From: Lunularia cruciata
Taxonomy: Eukaryota > Streptophyta > Marchantiopsida > Lunulariales > Lunulariaceae
DNA: 64,000 nt
Reading direction: 5' to 3'
Assembly: GCA_948567375.1 (NCBI GenBank)
Contig: OX419759.1
Coordinates: forward strand, 21,668,744 to 21,732,743
In this document: in pieces, positions 34,690 to 46,510 of the stretch
Position numbering within the stretch: the first letter of the stretch is position 1
How the letters are laid out: each line of letters begins with the position of its first letter
The notes under the pieces: model-generated
What the model saw: only the letters and a program-made list of their open reading frames with translations
Database searches by the model: none
Told to the model about the DNA's origin: nothing
Program-made: the position numbers and the translations under genes

Positions 34690-35079
34690 GACATTATGGT
34701 ACCCACCTTCTTCTTCTTTTTTGAAATGGAGAAGAAGAAGTGTATAAAGAAGTCAGATTGCACCTGTATGGCCAAAGAAGGGAAAGAAAAGAGTCTTTGG
34801 GATGAAACCCGATGTAACGTGGCTTTGGGTCATAAGGCAAAGTACTCGGAATTGCCCTGTCAGCATACAACCCAAAGTAAGGAGTCTTCGTATTAGAGTT
34901 GCTCAAACCGAGGCGAGGACAGTATAACAACTTTCCTTTGGGGCAAGAAATTCAAGAAGAGACCATTCAAAAACCGGCGGTCATACACGTGAAGGACACT
35001 TGATAGTGACAAGAGCATGCAAGAGGTGTGATTTCTTGGTAGAAACTCGAATTGAAGAGAGACAAAGAAGGCATGACTC

Positions 35080-35087
35080 TATAAAAA
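35080..35087 (+). promoter_or_regulatory. TATA-like box before the coiled-coil ORF
   Basis: TATAAAAA occurs here and at the same place in the minus-strand copy (about 44910). It is only 20 bases before the shared ATG, closer than usual, so either the leader is very short or this is not the true promoter. Confidence 0.3.
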
Positions 35088-35106
35088 TCAAGCTAAAGAC
35101 AAAGCA

Positions 35107-37703
35107 ATGACAAGCAATTTTCCCTTGCCGTTAAGAAGTCATCATGCAGGAGATCGTGGGAAGGGAAGTAGAGTCAAAGATGCGTTGGTGTGTAGAGGAG
35201 AATTTGAGAGAGGTAATCCGGGAGTCAGTAGGAAGAATAGTCCCCAGCCCAGTGAGGAAGAAAGAAAGATGGGAGGAGGGAAGAAAAACTCCAAATTCAC
35301 AGTTAGAAATCATGCAATTTGGAGGTTAGATGTGATCGCAAGGATTGAAGTCTTGAGCAGACTTCGGATCACATTTTTGGCGTGGAACTGGAATGTGAGC
35401 TTTCCAGGTTTCATGATTGAGAGAATCAAGAGTAGATGTCTCAATGGCCTTGAGGAAGAGGGGAAGAGAGGTAATCTGGCTCGCTGGATGGAGTTGGATT
35501 GGAGATTAGTACTCGGAAGAGAAGCAGACGTGGAGTAGGGTGTCACGTTCTTGGATAAGGGAGAGGTAGCAGAAGAAACCCAAGAGGTGAGAGACGCTTT
35601 CTCTTCAAAGCGCACAAAGAATGGGTACAAAGTAGAGAGTTACAAGGATCCTATCAAGCGAAGGATTTTGAGTGCTCTAATGGCGATCTTGAAGCCAGAG
35701 AGAACGACTTATGTGATGAAGCACCAAGTAGTGTCTTCCATAGGATGTTTACAGGAGAGCCGATTAGATGGGCAAAGTGCTTTTATGGGCAAACATGACA
35801 GATTGTGTGGAATTTGCGGGATAAATTGCCTCCGCATTACATTGTGCCATTTGCAGCATATTTTTATTTGGGGCTGAACTTGCTCAATGTGGCGGAGCAC
35901 AATAGAATGGTGTTGCATTTCCATACCGACTTAAGAAAGGAGGTCAATACGAAGGAACAATAGTACATTCTTCAGATTAGGAGCAGCAATGAGTACTACG
36001 TGCAAACGAGGAAGAGTGTGCATGTGGACGTAAGTACTCCAAAGTCAAAGAAGAGGAGTCAATAAGGAGAAGGAGACAACGTTGAGAAAATAAGACCTGA
36101 GAAGACTAGAAGGGTAAACCCAAGGAAAGGTATGGTGGTAATCGCATCGTCAAAGGAAGAATAGGAGGGCAAAGCCAAGTGCAAGTCCAAAGACTCAGAA
36201 CAAGAAGAAGAACCTGAGCTCACACTGCAGAGTGGAGACACAAGTAGTGACAGCGACGATGGAGGAGAGATGACATCAATACCCGAAGAAGAAGAAGAAG
36301 CCAAGATGGAGATAAAGGAGGAAGGTAATGCAAAGTAAGAAGATGAAGTGCCAGAGCCGGAAGAGAGAAAAGTTACTATTCAAAGAGGAGTTTGTTCCAG
36401 GCAAAAGGCAAAGTGTGGGGCGGGGCCGAGCAAGGTAAGAGAAGAGGAGAATGCAAGTTTGGGAAGTGAAGCATCTATTCCGATATAACAACTGCAGCTA
36501 AGAAGGCGAGTATCTAGAGAAGAAGAGGTGAAGAAGGAGATCATTCCGCAAGTTGAAGTAGCCATGAGTGAAGGAGTGGAGTACCTACGGGAGATTGTGT
36601 GTCCCTTATTGGTGAAGTTAGAATGTAGGAAGAAGGAGATGCAGTCAAAGTGTCCGGAGGTGAAGACTATGTTGCAGGTGTTAGCCCGCTTAGAAGAAGA
36701 GAACTCAAAATTAGAGAAGAGTATAATCCAAGGTGAGGAGGAAAGAGAAGTACTACGAGTAGATGCAGTAGTACAGAATCAAGTGATTGAGAACTTGAGG
36801 AGAGAAGCAAGGAATCAAGAGGAACTCATAGAGCAGAGTAACATAGCAAGGGAAAGACAGGTAGCTGAGTATGAAATCTTGAAGCAGTAGTTTGCTGACT
36901 CGAGATTAGAGATTATCCATGCTATGGCAAGAGTAGCCGAGAAGGAACAAGAGCTCGATAGGGTGATGGAGAGTGTAGAAGAGAAGAAGCAGTTGTGGCA
37001 ATGAGAGTTGACAATGCGATATAGAGAAGAAGAGAGGTTGAGAGAGTTACTTTGCAATCAAGAGGAGAAGATTGTACAGAAGGAGAAGGAGGAGGAGGCT
37101 GTGAAAGCCAAGTTTGAAGCAAAATTGGCAATGTACCGAGAAGATTGGCTTGCAGATCAAGAATGGGAGAGGAAAATGAGATTGGAGCCATTGAAGGAGA
37201 TTGTAATCAGGATGAATGCGATGCTGAGTATAGAGGCAAGTGTGCATATTGAAGAGACATGGCTGTATGAGTTGAAGTTGTTGGTGCAAGAGACAAGGAG
37301 GAGATATGAAAATGACATAGGCTTGAATGCTTTGTTGATCAGTCTAAGAACTCATGTACATAGGGAGATATTGGAAGTAGAAGACAATATCACAATTAGA
37401 TTAGACTTAGTGAAATTAGAGATAGATAAACTTCGGAAGGATGTTAGAGCAAAACCCAAAGTAGATGAAGTAGGAGTGCAGATGTCTTTGGAATTACCAT
37501 AAGAGGTATTAGAGAAGAGTGGGTTTGGAGATAAGGAGTTAGATAGATTACCCACTAGTGGAATTTCAGATCAAGAAAGAGAACTGTTAGATTTGGTAGA
37601 TGAATTAGGAGTGGTGAAACCCGAGGAAAGAGTAGTAGGAAGTAAAGTTACTTTGGGTTTGGGTTTGAAAGCCGAGGAAGAAGTAGACATCGGATCAGAT
37701 TAG
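35107..37703 (+). pseudogene. large charged coiled-coil protein ORF in unit B
   Basis: The ATG at 35107 (MTSNFPLPLRS) is shared with the minus-strand copy. About 865 codons can be followed to TAG at 37701, in two frames joined by one frameshift between about 35877 and 36528, with several single-base stops. Residues 1 to about 300 look globular, with FTVRNHAIWRLD, FLAWNWNVSFPGFM, ARWMELDWRLVLGREAD and RTKNGYKVESYKDP blocks. A Glu/Ser-rich linker follows. The part from about residue 475 to 740 is Lys/Glu/Arg-rich with heptad pattern (VEYLREIVCPLLVKLE; LHELKLLVQE-like block). The C-terminus is acidic and ends DIGSD. There is no polymerase, protease or zinc-finger motif, and I do not recognise the family. 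Confidence 0.65.
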
Positions 37704-37821
37704 TAACAAAATTGAGATTTGAAGAGGCAGATATGAAGAGGTGCATTGTTGTTTCGGATCTACAGGTTTGTAGAGTTGTTAGGAAGAGGTACACTAGGAA
37801 GATAACTGTCAATTGCTTCAC

Positions 37822-37829
37822 TATTTAAG
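37822..37829 (+). promoter_or_regulatory. conserved TATA-like box in the tail of unit B
   Basis: TATTTAAG (variants at 29771, 31697 and, on the minus strand, about 42210) is followed in all copies by a GCATTTGCAGTCTTATG-like block. If the unit is an LTR, this is the candidate core promoter, with R and U5 covering the last 650 bases. Confidence 0.4.
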
Positions 37830-38502
37830 AGTGGCATTTGCAGTCTTATGTTGTTCAATGCTCATTAGTTCTGAGAATAGATAAAGCAAAGTGCTATGAA
37901 GTAATGCTTGTCTCTTGAGCTTGATTCCGAGTATCAACTCTATGTTTGTACTTGTGAGTGTTGGGAGAAATTCGACGTGCAAGTCAATGTGCTTGTTGGA
38001 TGTTGGATTCCACAACCTTGATCTTCATTATGTGTGTTTGATCCTGAGTGAAGTGCATCAAAGCAATGCCTTGACAAATCTGAGAGGTATTGTAGTGTTG
38101 GTAGTATTTTGCATTTGTGAGCGCAGCGTGAAGTTGATGTGAAGCAATTTCGATCAAGGAAGTTGTACCTTTAATGGAAAGGTAGAACACAATTCTGAGG
38201 CAAAGTCATTTTGCAATGAAGTGCCATTTTTGGGAGAGCCTGAATCATCACAATCAAGATTGTTTGGAAAGACTTGATGGAGTTGTGATTAAGAAGTGTT
38301 AATCTGTGACAAGACTTCAAATCAGTGCTTGTTACTCTCTTTTGGGTGTGGTTTCTACCTGAGAGATTAAAGATGCAACTAAGAAGAACTACAATTATTA
38401 CTTTGCTTTGTATTTGGACATTTCTGACCCATATCTCTATGGGAACACACTTTACTTACATGATTATCGCAAAAGTGATGTTTGCCGGGTTGTCATAGAC
38501 AT

Positions 38503-38869
38503 TATGACACTTTTCCTTCAAATCTTGTAATTTCCAAGCCGCATCCTTATGAGAACAAAATTTTCTAATCATTTTACTATTAATATTTCAACATTGGGTT
38601 GTCACTAGCCAATTTTTTTAATTCAATGTAAAATACTTTTTGAATGAATTTAAAAATAAGCCATACTAAAGAAATGTTTAAGTTACATTAAAAGAAACAT
38701 TTGGTACCTATGACTAATGAGAGCACTAAATTCCTAATAGTCAAAGCCGTCTACTTGGTCTACTTCAGATTCTACAAAAGTTATTGATCACCTATATCAT
38801 TTGCCACACCATCAAAGGCAATTGTGCATTAGCTTTTCTTGCTCCGCATGCTCAAGATCAGTTCACAAT
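38503..38869. other. short region with a second, degenerate unit-end sequence
   Basis: Bases 38541-38605 resemble the last 65 bases of the 3.8-kb units and end GGGTTGTCACTA. The remainder leads into the hAT pseudogene. Confidence 0.35.
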
Positions 38870-40410
38870 AACTCTATGGGAATGATGTCTTCACTTTCTT
38901 GTCCTTCAATAAAATCAAGTTGAAGTGGATTGTTCAATGTACTTCTTGCCACATTCAAGTTGTCTCCATGATGAATAATATCATCCTTGATATGGTTGCA
39001 TATAGCTATGATAATTTTCTCATAGAGGTAGCATTTGTCAAAATGATTTTTTTTTGCAATAATAGCATTGTGCTTCACAACAATGATGCTCCACCTTTCC
39101 GCATCCAATTTGATTACAACTAGAAGTATGCACGTGCTTGCTCACTTTTTGTTGCCATTCAATTCCCATAGATGATCCTGGTCCATTGTACACCTTGAGG
39201 ACACATGTTGCTAAAACTGGGTATTGATCTTTAACTTTGGCCCAAATCATACAAGGTTGATAACAAACAAGGGAAGAAAATTCATTCAAGAACTGAACTT
39301 CTTGATGCAAAATTTCATGAATTCACTCAAATGCTCACCATATAAAATATCAGAATTTGGTGTTATCTTGTAATGAATGGTAAGGAAATAGATTTCCAAT
39401 CAGCATAATGTCTTAATGTCCTTGTTGCCAAGATCAAAAGCTTCAACTCCAAATGCCTTGGGCACATTCAATTAAAGATTATGATAGAATGGATCACAAA
39501 AGAAGCAAGAGTATGGACATGATAATATGCACAACTCCAACAATACAACAACTTTTTCAAAGATGTAGTGTGGCTATCACCTTCTAAAACCTATGATATG
39601 TGAACATAAACATAAATAAAGCAATTGCCATTGTCAATGAATCACTTTTCAAGACATCCAAGTACTTACAAATAGGATCAAATATATTGACAAAGAGAGT
39701 AATGTTATGCAAGAAGTGAGAATATGAAACAATATTGATTAATTCCAATGGTAGATAATTGTTCTCATTGATTCCTCTTTCTTGTCTCTCATTCTTAATT
39801 GTTAATGGCAACAAAAGGATTGGTCTCTTAGCACAAAAAAGACAGCAAAACATAAAGTTTATTTCACTACACCATTGCAATGAAGAATATAAAATCATGG
39901 CAAACACCTTCATGAGCATCTCTTCATTGAGGGCTACATATCTTGTATAGAAGGCCTTGATTTTTTATACTCTTGGAAATAAGAATCACTTTCTTTAAAA
40001 CCAATTTGAATAGATCTAATTTAATCAGATCCTTGCATAGATTATTTATTGGATGTGCCCTACACCCATAAAAATAATCAAGATGGCCATTCTTTAGCAA
40101 AGTTGGTATGATTGCTCTCATCATAGTGCATAGATCAAAAATAAAAGTTGTCACAATTTTCTCACCAACAAAATGATGGAACCAGTTGATACAATCAACA
40201 ACCTTTATAGCCAACTCAAACTCAGATTCCTTTTTAAACATAATCAACATGGCCATTTTTTGGCAAATTCTGTATGATTGCTCTCATTAAAGTGCATGAA
40301 TCAAAATAAAAGTTGTAAAAGATTTTGTCACCAAAAAAATGATAGAATCTATTGATACAATCAACAACCTTCATAGCCAACTCAACCTTAGATTCCTTTC
40401 TATTTCAACT
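38870..40410 (-). pseudogene. hAT-superfamily transposase remnant
   Basis: On the minus strand, the ORF at 39924-40256 has a GEKIVTTFIFDLCTMMRAI then CRAHPINNLCKDL block. This corresponds to the DUF659-like core, where a DN...C.AH.(L/I)NL pattern is usual. The ORF at 39584-39919 contains an ITLFVNIFDPICKYLD block like the region before the dimerisation domain. The ORF at 39038-39310 reads LATCVLKVYNGPGSSMGIEWQQ and SCNQIG, matching the hAT C-terminal dimerisation pattern (LA..(V/I)L....SS...E..W and RNRL). Frames are broken by several indels, and no terminal inverted repeats were identified. The encoded enzyme would have been a cut-and-paste transposase. Confidence 0.6.
40083..40410 (-). repeat. 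166-bp tandem duplication in the hAT remnant
   Basis: Bases from 40083 and from 40249 both run from ATGGCCATT through TATGATTGCTCTCAT, TTGATACAATCAACAACC and ATAGCCAACTCAA. The duplicated part encodes the DUF659-like block, so the remnant has it twice. Confidence 0.88.
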
Positions 40411-40529
40411 TAAAATTATCTAGAAAACCATGGTCATGGGTCATGAGCAATGATACTTGTTATGCTTCTTTTCAACTCTTTGGTAATATTATTGATACCA
40501 ATAATTATTGTTGGAGATACAAGCAACAT

Positions 40530-41536
40530 TGTCAATGAGACCATTAGGGTTGGAGACCAAGGGAGTACAATTTTGAAGTGCATCTCCAAAGAGCTCACTT
40601 CTTTGGTGTTTGATGCCTTTGAGTTCTTGACTATGATGGATAGAGGCCGGTGAGCGTCACTTGGATTCTCTTAGCTAGAGTGGGTGTGGCTTGACAATAA
40701 TCAATGCCCAATTGTTGGCAGATTATGGAGACTTTGAGGCATAGGGCTGTGTGCTATGAGAGGCTACAAAGGCCTACAAGGGCAAGCAAGCTAGCTAGTT
40801 TAGAGTAGATTTTGGTCATTGTTTGGTAAAATCTACACACCTTGCTAGATTATGAGCAATAAGGTTTGACCCTTAGATTTTTGGTTCTTAGATTGGTGCC
40901 CTAGCCAATTGGTCCACCCTCACTTGTTATCCTATTGACTTTTCCACTTTTATCTATACACCTATAACTTTGGCTAGGAGATACAGTTTGATCCCATTCT
41001 TGGTGATTTTAAAAGCTTAAGAAGTAGATAACTCATATTATGTCAAATGCCAAATGATGGCAGAGTTAGTCTAGTAATGATTTATAAGATGGAGGGTTTT
41101 CATTTAGATTTGTTGTGATTGGACTCCTCCATTCTCTATTTCCTATTTGTGCACTATGTTTGTGTGAGATGCCTTGACTTTAGAGCATTGGTGTTTTGGT
41201 GTGCTCTAGATAGTTAGGTTAGAGTGATGACTAGTCATACTACCTATATTTCTCTTTGGTGAGGCAAGAAGTGATGATCTATAGATTATGAGAGTGCATG
41301 TTGTGATGGCAAGTTATATCTTGCCCTTTCTCTTAATGTAGTTGTTGTAGTTAGAGCTACATCAGTGGGTGAAGTTTGGTTGGTATGTTGGCATTTGGTG
41401 GTGTTGGCACTTGGTGGGGTACTTGTGGTGGTTATGGTTGTGGATTGCAATTTTTGGTTACTTTGTCACAACAAAGCTCTTTGGAGGTTCTAGAGGAGAT
41501 AGCATTGCAATACACAATGGGTTTACTCAGAGGAGT
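40530..41536 (+). repeat. probable 5' LTR and leader of the Gypsy element
   Basis: The first 200 bases (TGTCAATGAGACCATTAGGG start) match the block at 56666-56868. The rest has no counterpart in the window because the 3' copy is cut short. The right limit is the insertion point of the 3.8-kb unit. Confidence 0.5.
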
Positions 41537-44500
41537 TGTGACAACCCAACAAATATCACTTTTGCGGTAATCGGGTAAGTAAAGTTTGTTCCCATAGAGA
41601 TACGAGTAAGAATTGGTCAAATACAAAGTCAAACAATAACAATGTAGTTCTTCTTGGTTGTGTCTTTAATCTCTTAGGTAGAAACTACACCTAAAAGAGA
41701 GTAACAAGCATTGATTCTCATTCTTGTCACGAATTCACACTCCTTAATCACAACTCCTTCAACTTTTTCCAAACAATCTTGATTGTGATGATTCAGGCTC
41801 TCCCAAAAATAGCACTTCATTGTAAAATGACTTTGCCTCACAATTGTGTTCCACCTCTCCATTGAAGGCACAACTTCCTTGATCAAAATTGCTTCACATC
41901 AACTTCACATTGCACTCACAAATGCAGAATATTACCAACACTACAATTCCTCTCAGATCTATCAAGGCATTGCTTCGATTGCACTTCACTCAGGATCAAA
42001 CACACAGAATGAAGATCAAGGCTATGGAATCCAACATCCAACAAGCACACTGACTTGCACTTCAAAACTCTCCACACACTTACAAACACAATTGCAAAGC
42101 TAATACTTGGAATCAAGCTCAAGCAACGAGCACTACTTCACAGCACTTTGCTTTATCTATTCTCAGAAATAATGAGCACTGAACAACATAAGACTACAAA
42201 TGCCACTCTAAAATAGTGAAACAATCGACAATTATCTTCCTAATGCACCTTTTACTAATGACTACAAACCTACAAATCTGAAATGACAATGCACCTCTTC
42301 ATATATGCCTATTCACATCTCAAATCGGTTACTAATCCGATCTGATGTCTACCTCTTCCTTGGCTTTCAAACCCGATCCCGAAGTAATTTTACTTCCTAC
42401 TACTCTTTCCTCGGGTTTCATAACTCCTACATCTTCTACCAAATCTAACAGTTCTCTTTCTTGATTTGACATTTCACTAGTGGGTAATCTATCTAACTCC
42501 TTATGTTCTAACCCACTCTTCTCTAATGTCTCCAATGGTAACTCTAAAGACATCTGCACTCCTACTTCATCTACTTTGGGTTTTGCTCTAACATCTTTCC
42601 AAAGTTTATCTATCTTTAACTTCACTAGATCTAATCTAATCGTGATATTGTCTTCTACTTCTAATAGTTTCCTATCTACACGAGTTCTAAGACTAATTAA
42701 CAGAGCATTCAAGTCTGTATCCTTTGCATGTCTCCTCCTCATCTCCTGCACCAACAACTTCAACTCGTGCAGCCTTGTTTCTTCAATATGAACATTGGCC
42801 TCTGTACTCAACATTGCATTCATCTTGATTATGATCTCCTTCAATGGCTCCAATCTCATCTTCCTTTCATGCTCCTGATCTGCAAGCCAATCTTCCCTGT
42901 ACATTGCCAATTCTGCCTCAAACTCGGCTTTCACAATTTGCTTCTCCTTCTCCTTCTACACAATCTTCTCCTCTTGATTACGAAGTAACTCTTGTAATCT
43001 CTCTTCTTCCCTATATCTCATTGTCAACTCCCGTTGCCACAGTTGCTTCTTGTCTTCTACACTCTCCATCACTCTATCAAGCTCTTGTTCCTTCTCTGCT
43101 ACCCTTGCCATAGCATGGATAATTTCTAGTCTTGAATCAGCAAACTGCTGCTTCAAGATTTCATACTCAGCTACTTGTCTCTCCCTTGCTATGTCACTCT
43201 TCTTCACAAGTTCTTCTCAATACTTTGCTTCTCTCTTCAAATTCTCAATTGCTAGACTCTGCCCTACTGCATCCCCTCACGGTATTTCCCTTTCCTCTTC
43301 ACCTTGGATTATACTCCTCTTCAACTCCGAGTTCTCTTCTTACAGTCTTGCTAATACCTGCAACACAGTCTTCACCTCCGGACACTTTGACTGCATCTCC
43401 CTCTTCTTGTGCTCTAGCTTCACTAACAACGGGCACACAATTTCTTGCAGGTACTCCACTCCATCACTCGCAACTACTTCAACCTGCAGAGTGATCTCCT
43501 TCTTCACCTCTTCTTCTCCCAATACTCGCCTTCTTCTTTGCAGTCGTTGTATTGGAATAGATGCTTCACTTCCCAAACTAGCATTCTCCTCTTCCCTTGC
43601 CTTGCTTGGACCCACTTCACACTTTGCCTTGTGCCTCGACCAAACTCCACTCTGAATCATAATCTTCTTCTCCTTTGGCTTGGGTACCTTGTCCTCCAAC
43701 TTTGAGTTATTCTCTTCCTCGAGCTCCACCCAAACTTCTTCTTCTTCTCTAGGTACCAACTTCATCTCCCCACCTTCATTGCTATCGCTACTCGTATCCC
43801 CACTTTGTAGCGTAAGCTCAAGTTCTAACTCATGTTCCGAGTCTTCAGACATGCACTTGGCTTTGCCTTCCGAGTCTTCTTCCGATTATGCGATCACCAC
43901 CATACCTTTCCTTGGGTTTCCTCTCCTGGTCTTCCAAGGTCTTGTCTTCTCTACGTCTTTGCCTTCTCCTTGTCGACTTTGCTTCTTCTACTTTGGAGTA
44001 CTTACTTCTACCTACGCACTCTTCCCCGTCTGCACGTAGTACTCATCAGTGCTTTGGATTTGAAGATATATTGTTGCTCCTCCATGTTGACTTCCCTTCT
44101 CAAGTTGGGATGAAAGTGAGACACCATTCTGCTGTGCTCTGCCAAATTGAGCAAATTCAACCCGAGGTAGAAATGTGCTGCAAATGGCATGATGTAGTGT
44201 GGAGGCGACTTATCCCGCAAATTCCACACCATTTGCCTCATTCTCCCATAGAAGCACCTCGCCTAGTTGATAGGTTCTCCTGCAAACATCTTATGGAAGA
44301 ACACCGCTTGGTGTTTCATCACATAAGTTGTTCTCTCCGGCTTTAGGATTGCCATGAGAGCACTCATGATCCCTCTCTTCACCGGATCTTTGTAACTCTC
44401 AACCTTATACCCATTCTTTGTCCTCTTCAAAGAGAAGGCATCCCTCACTTCTTGGGTTTCTTTGGCTACCTCTCCCTTCCCCAAGAACTCCGTGTCTGCC

Positions 44501-45312
44501 TCTCTTCCGAGTACCAATCTCCAATCCGACTCTATCCAGCGGGCCGGATTTCCTCTCTTCCCCACTTCTTTGGGGCCATCAAGACACTTACTCTTGATTA
44601 TCTTGGTCATGAACCCTGGAAAACTCACGTTCTAGTTCCACGCCAAGAATGTGATCCAAAGTCAGCTCAAGACTTCAATTCTTGTGATCACATCTAACCT
44701 CCGAATCACATGATTTCTCACTGCAAATTCAGAGTTCTTCTTTCCTCCTCCTATCTTTCTTGCTTCCTCACTGTCTCTCAGGTTAACCCTCTCAAATTCT
44801 CCTCTACACACTAGCGCATCTTCAACTCTACTTCCCTTCCCCCGATCTCTTGCAGGACGACTTCTCAACGGCAAAGGAAAATTGCTCAACATTGCTTCAT
44901 CGTTAGCCTGATTTTTATAGAGTCGCGCCTTCTTCATCTCTCTTCAATTCAAGTTTCTACCAAGAAATCACACCTCTTGCATGCGCCTATCACTGTCAAG
45001 TGTACTTCACGTGTTTGACCACCGGTTTTTGAACGGTCCCTTCTTGAATTTCTCACCCCAAAGAAAAGTTGTTACACTGTCTTCACCTTGGGTTGAGCTC
45101 CCCCCTGATACAAAGACTTCTTACTTTGGGTTGTATGCTGGTAGGGCAAGTCTGAGTACTTTGCCTCATGACCCAAAGCCATGTTACCTCGGGTTTCATC
45201 CCGAAGACTCTTTTCTTTGCCTTCTTTGGCCATACAGGCGCAATCCAACTTCTCTATACACTTCTTCTTCTCCATTTTGAAATAAAACAAAAAATGTGGG
45301 TACCACAGGAGT
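41532..45312 (-). mobile_element. 3.8-kb ORF-bearing unit, copy A3 (probable solo giant LTR)
   Basis: The unit covers 41537-45307 (3771 bp) and is bounded by GGAGT at 41532-41536 and 45308-45312. In its own (minus) orientation it starts TGTGGTACCC and ends GGGTTGTCACA. It is collinear with copy B from end to end, including the non-coding 5' part, the coiled-coil ORF and the 0.7-kb tail. It is inserted in the 5' region of the Gypsy element, so it is younger than that element. No primer-binding site follows its end, which fits a solo LTR. Confidence 0.72.
42332..44937 (-). pseudogene. large charged coiled-coil protein ORF in unit A3
   Basis: This is the least damaged copy of the ORF. The shared ATG (MLSNFPLPLRS) is near 44890; the open frame itself extends to 44937. 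Segments 44937-44662, 44628-44263 and 44241-44008 share one frame. Segments 43852-43340, 43207-42956 and 42934-42332 share a second frame, so only about one frameshift and a handful of stops separate it from a full reading frame of about 860 codons. Stops replace Arg (CGA to TGA) and Trp (TGG to TAG) when compared with copy B. Domain order: N-terminal domain with DAFSLKRTKNGYKVESY and HFYLGLNLLNLAEHSRM blocks, acidic linker (MSEDSEHELELELTLQSGD), coiled coil, and the tail KAKEEVDIRSD. The product is unknown. Confidence 0.68.
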
Positions 45313-45317
45313 GCTTG

Positions 45318-46510
45318 ATATTAGCATGTATCTTAGGTCCTAGTGAAGGAGAAGATTAACTCTGAGTTGAAGTTTGATGCAAGAGCTAATGACTCAGTTG
45401 AGAATGCACTTGGTGTGTCCGTACCATTGTTGTGGGACATGGATGAGATTTATGGGGCCTCCAAAGGGCCCTAGGCATTATTCAGGTAGAATTGGTACCA
45501 TTGACTTGGATGACTTCATCCAAGAGTTTGATAGTTTGTGTGGTTTGAAGCAAATGCAAAACTTGACTTTGTTCACACCCTACATGGCATGAGAGGAGTT
45601 ATTTCAGCACTTGGAAGGTCCACCAATGGATAAATTCCATGAGTTCAGGAGAGCTTACTTAGAAGAGATTGAGCTATGGAGATAGTATTGGTCTTTGAAC
45701 TATGTCTCCATCACTTTAGGCTCAATTTCTAGGGGTAGATTGGCTGTACCCACGAGTTCTAGCTTTAGAAGCATTGGTGGATCTCTTGGAGATGGTGCTT
45801 CTACAAGTGGAGGTACTATTATAGGAGGTGGTTTAGTACCGGGGTTTAACTCCATGGTAGAGTTCTTCTAGTGTTTGAGGCAGAACTACCAAGAAGTGCG
45901 GATTGACAAGCTAAGGAGCTTGCAAGAGTTCCAATGGAAGGCAAGAGAGAGTCTATGCAAGGCATACACTTGCATGAGACGGCTGATTAGTTTTACTTAG
46001 GGAGTTATTGAGGTCCAAGAAATCCAGTTTTAGTATGGGATATTGGACAAGGAGTTGCAATGTAAAGTTCATGATGTTATGTTATTATAGGCTACTTTGC
46101 CTACTTTGGCAATGGTCTTTGGTTTGGCTGAGCATATTGAGCTCAACATGGAAGAGGAGAGAGTGGTGGCATTTGGATTTGGTAGGAAGACCTGATCCAT
46201 AATTTTTACTTCTTCTAGAGCACAATAGAGTGCACCATGCCATGTTGGTTTCCAAGGAAAGGTGGACAACCTAGATTCTATGGAGCAAGTGGAGGGCCTA
46301 GTGTAGCTAGACGTTTCCCTTCCTTTTTGGATCAATAGCAACCAATGAGTGGAAGTGTTGCCTGTTGGACTTGTGGTGGACCTCATCATAGGAGCAAGTG
46401 CACTTAGGGCATCAGACCTGATACCTTTGGTGCATCACATTTAGTACAAAGACAATGTGAGCATTGCTACAAATTTGGTCACACCAGTGATCGATGCTTT
46501 GACCTACACC
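45318..46510 (+). pseudogene. Gypsy gag with two zinc knuckles
   Basis: The capsid part reads TIDLDDFIQEFDSL, EELFQHLEGPPMDKFHEF and FQWKARESLCKAY, with stops between. The nucleocapsid holds two knuckles in one frame: CWTCGGPHHRSKC at 46363-46401 and CEHCYKFGHTSDRC at 46456-46497 (the second is canonical CX2CX4HX4C). A Gly/Ser-rich linker lies between. Gag would form the virus-like particle and bind RNA. It starts directly after the A3 insertion, so any upstream part of the leader lies before 41532. Confidence 0.75.

Larger units (their letters stand above)
34690..38502 (+). mobile_element. 3.8-kb ORF-bearing unit, copy B (probable solo giant LTR)
   Basis: The unit spans 34695-38497 (3803 bp) between GACAT repeats at 34690-34694 and 38498-38502. 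It begins TATGGTACCC and ends GGGTTGTCATA. The 5' part is non-coding, the middle carries a long decayed ORF (35107-37703), and the last 0.8 kb is non-coding with a TATTTAAG box at 37822-37829. It contains no reverse transcriptase, integrase, transposase or internal direct repeats. A 5-bp duplication and near TG...CA ends suggest an LTR, and relatives followed by a primer-binding site support this. An unclassified DNA transposon with short inverted ends is the alternative. Confidence 0.7.

Noticed and set aside
34695-38497. Reading the 3.8-kb unit as a DNA transposon with short inverted ends
   Set aside because: The inverted similarity is only about 8 of 11 bases, no transposase is present, and 5-bp duplications plus the primer-site context of a relative favour an LTR. 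Not fully excluded.
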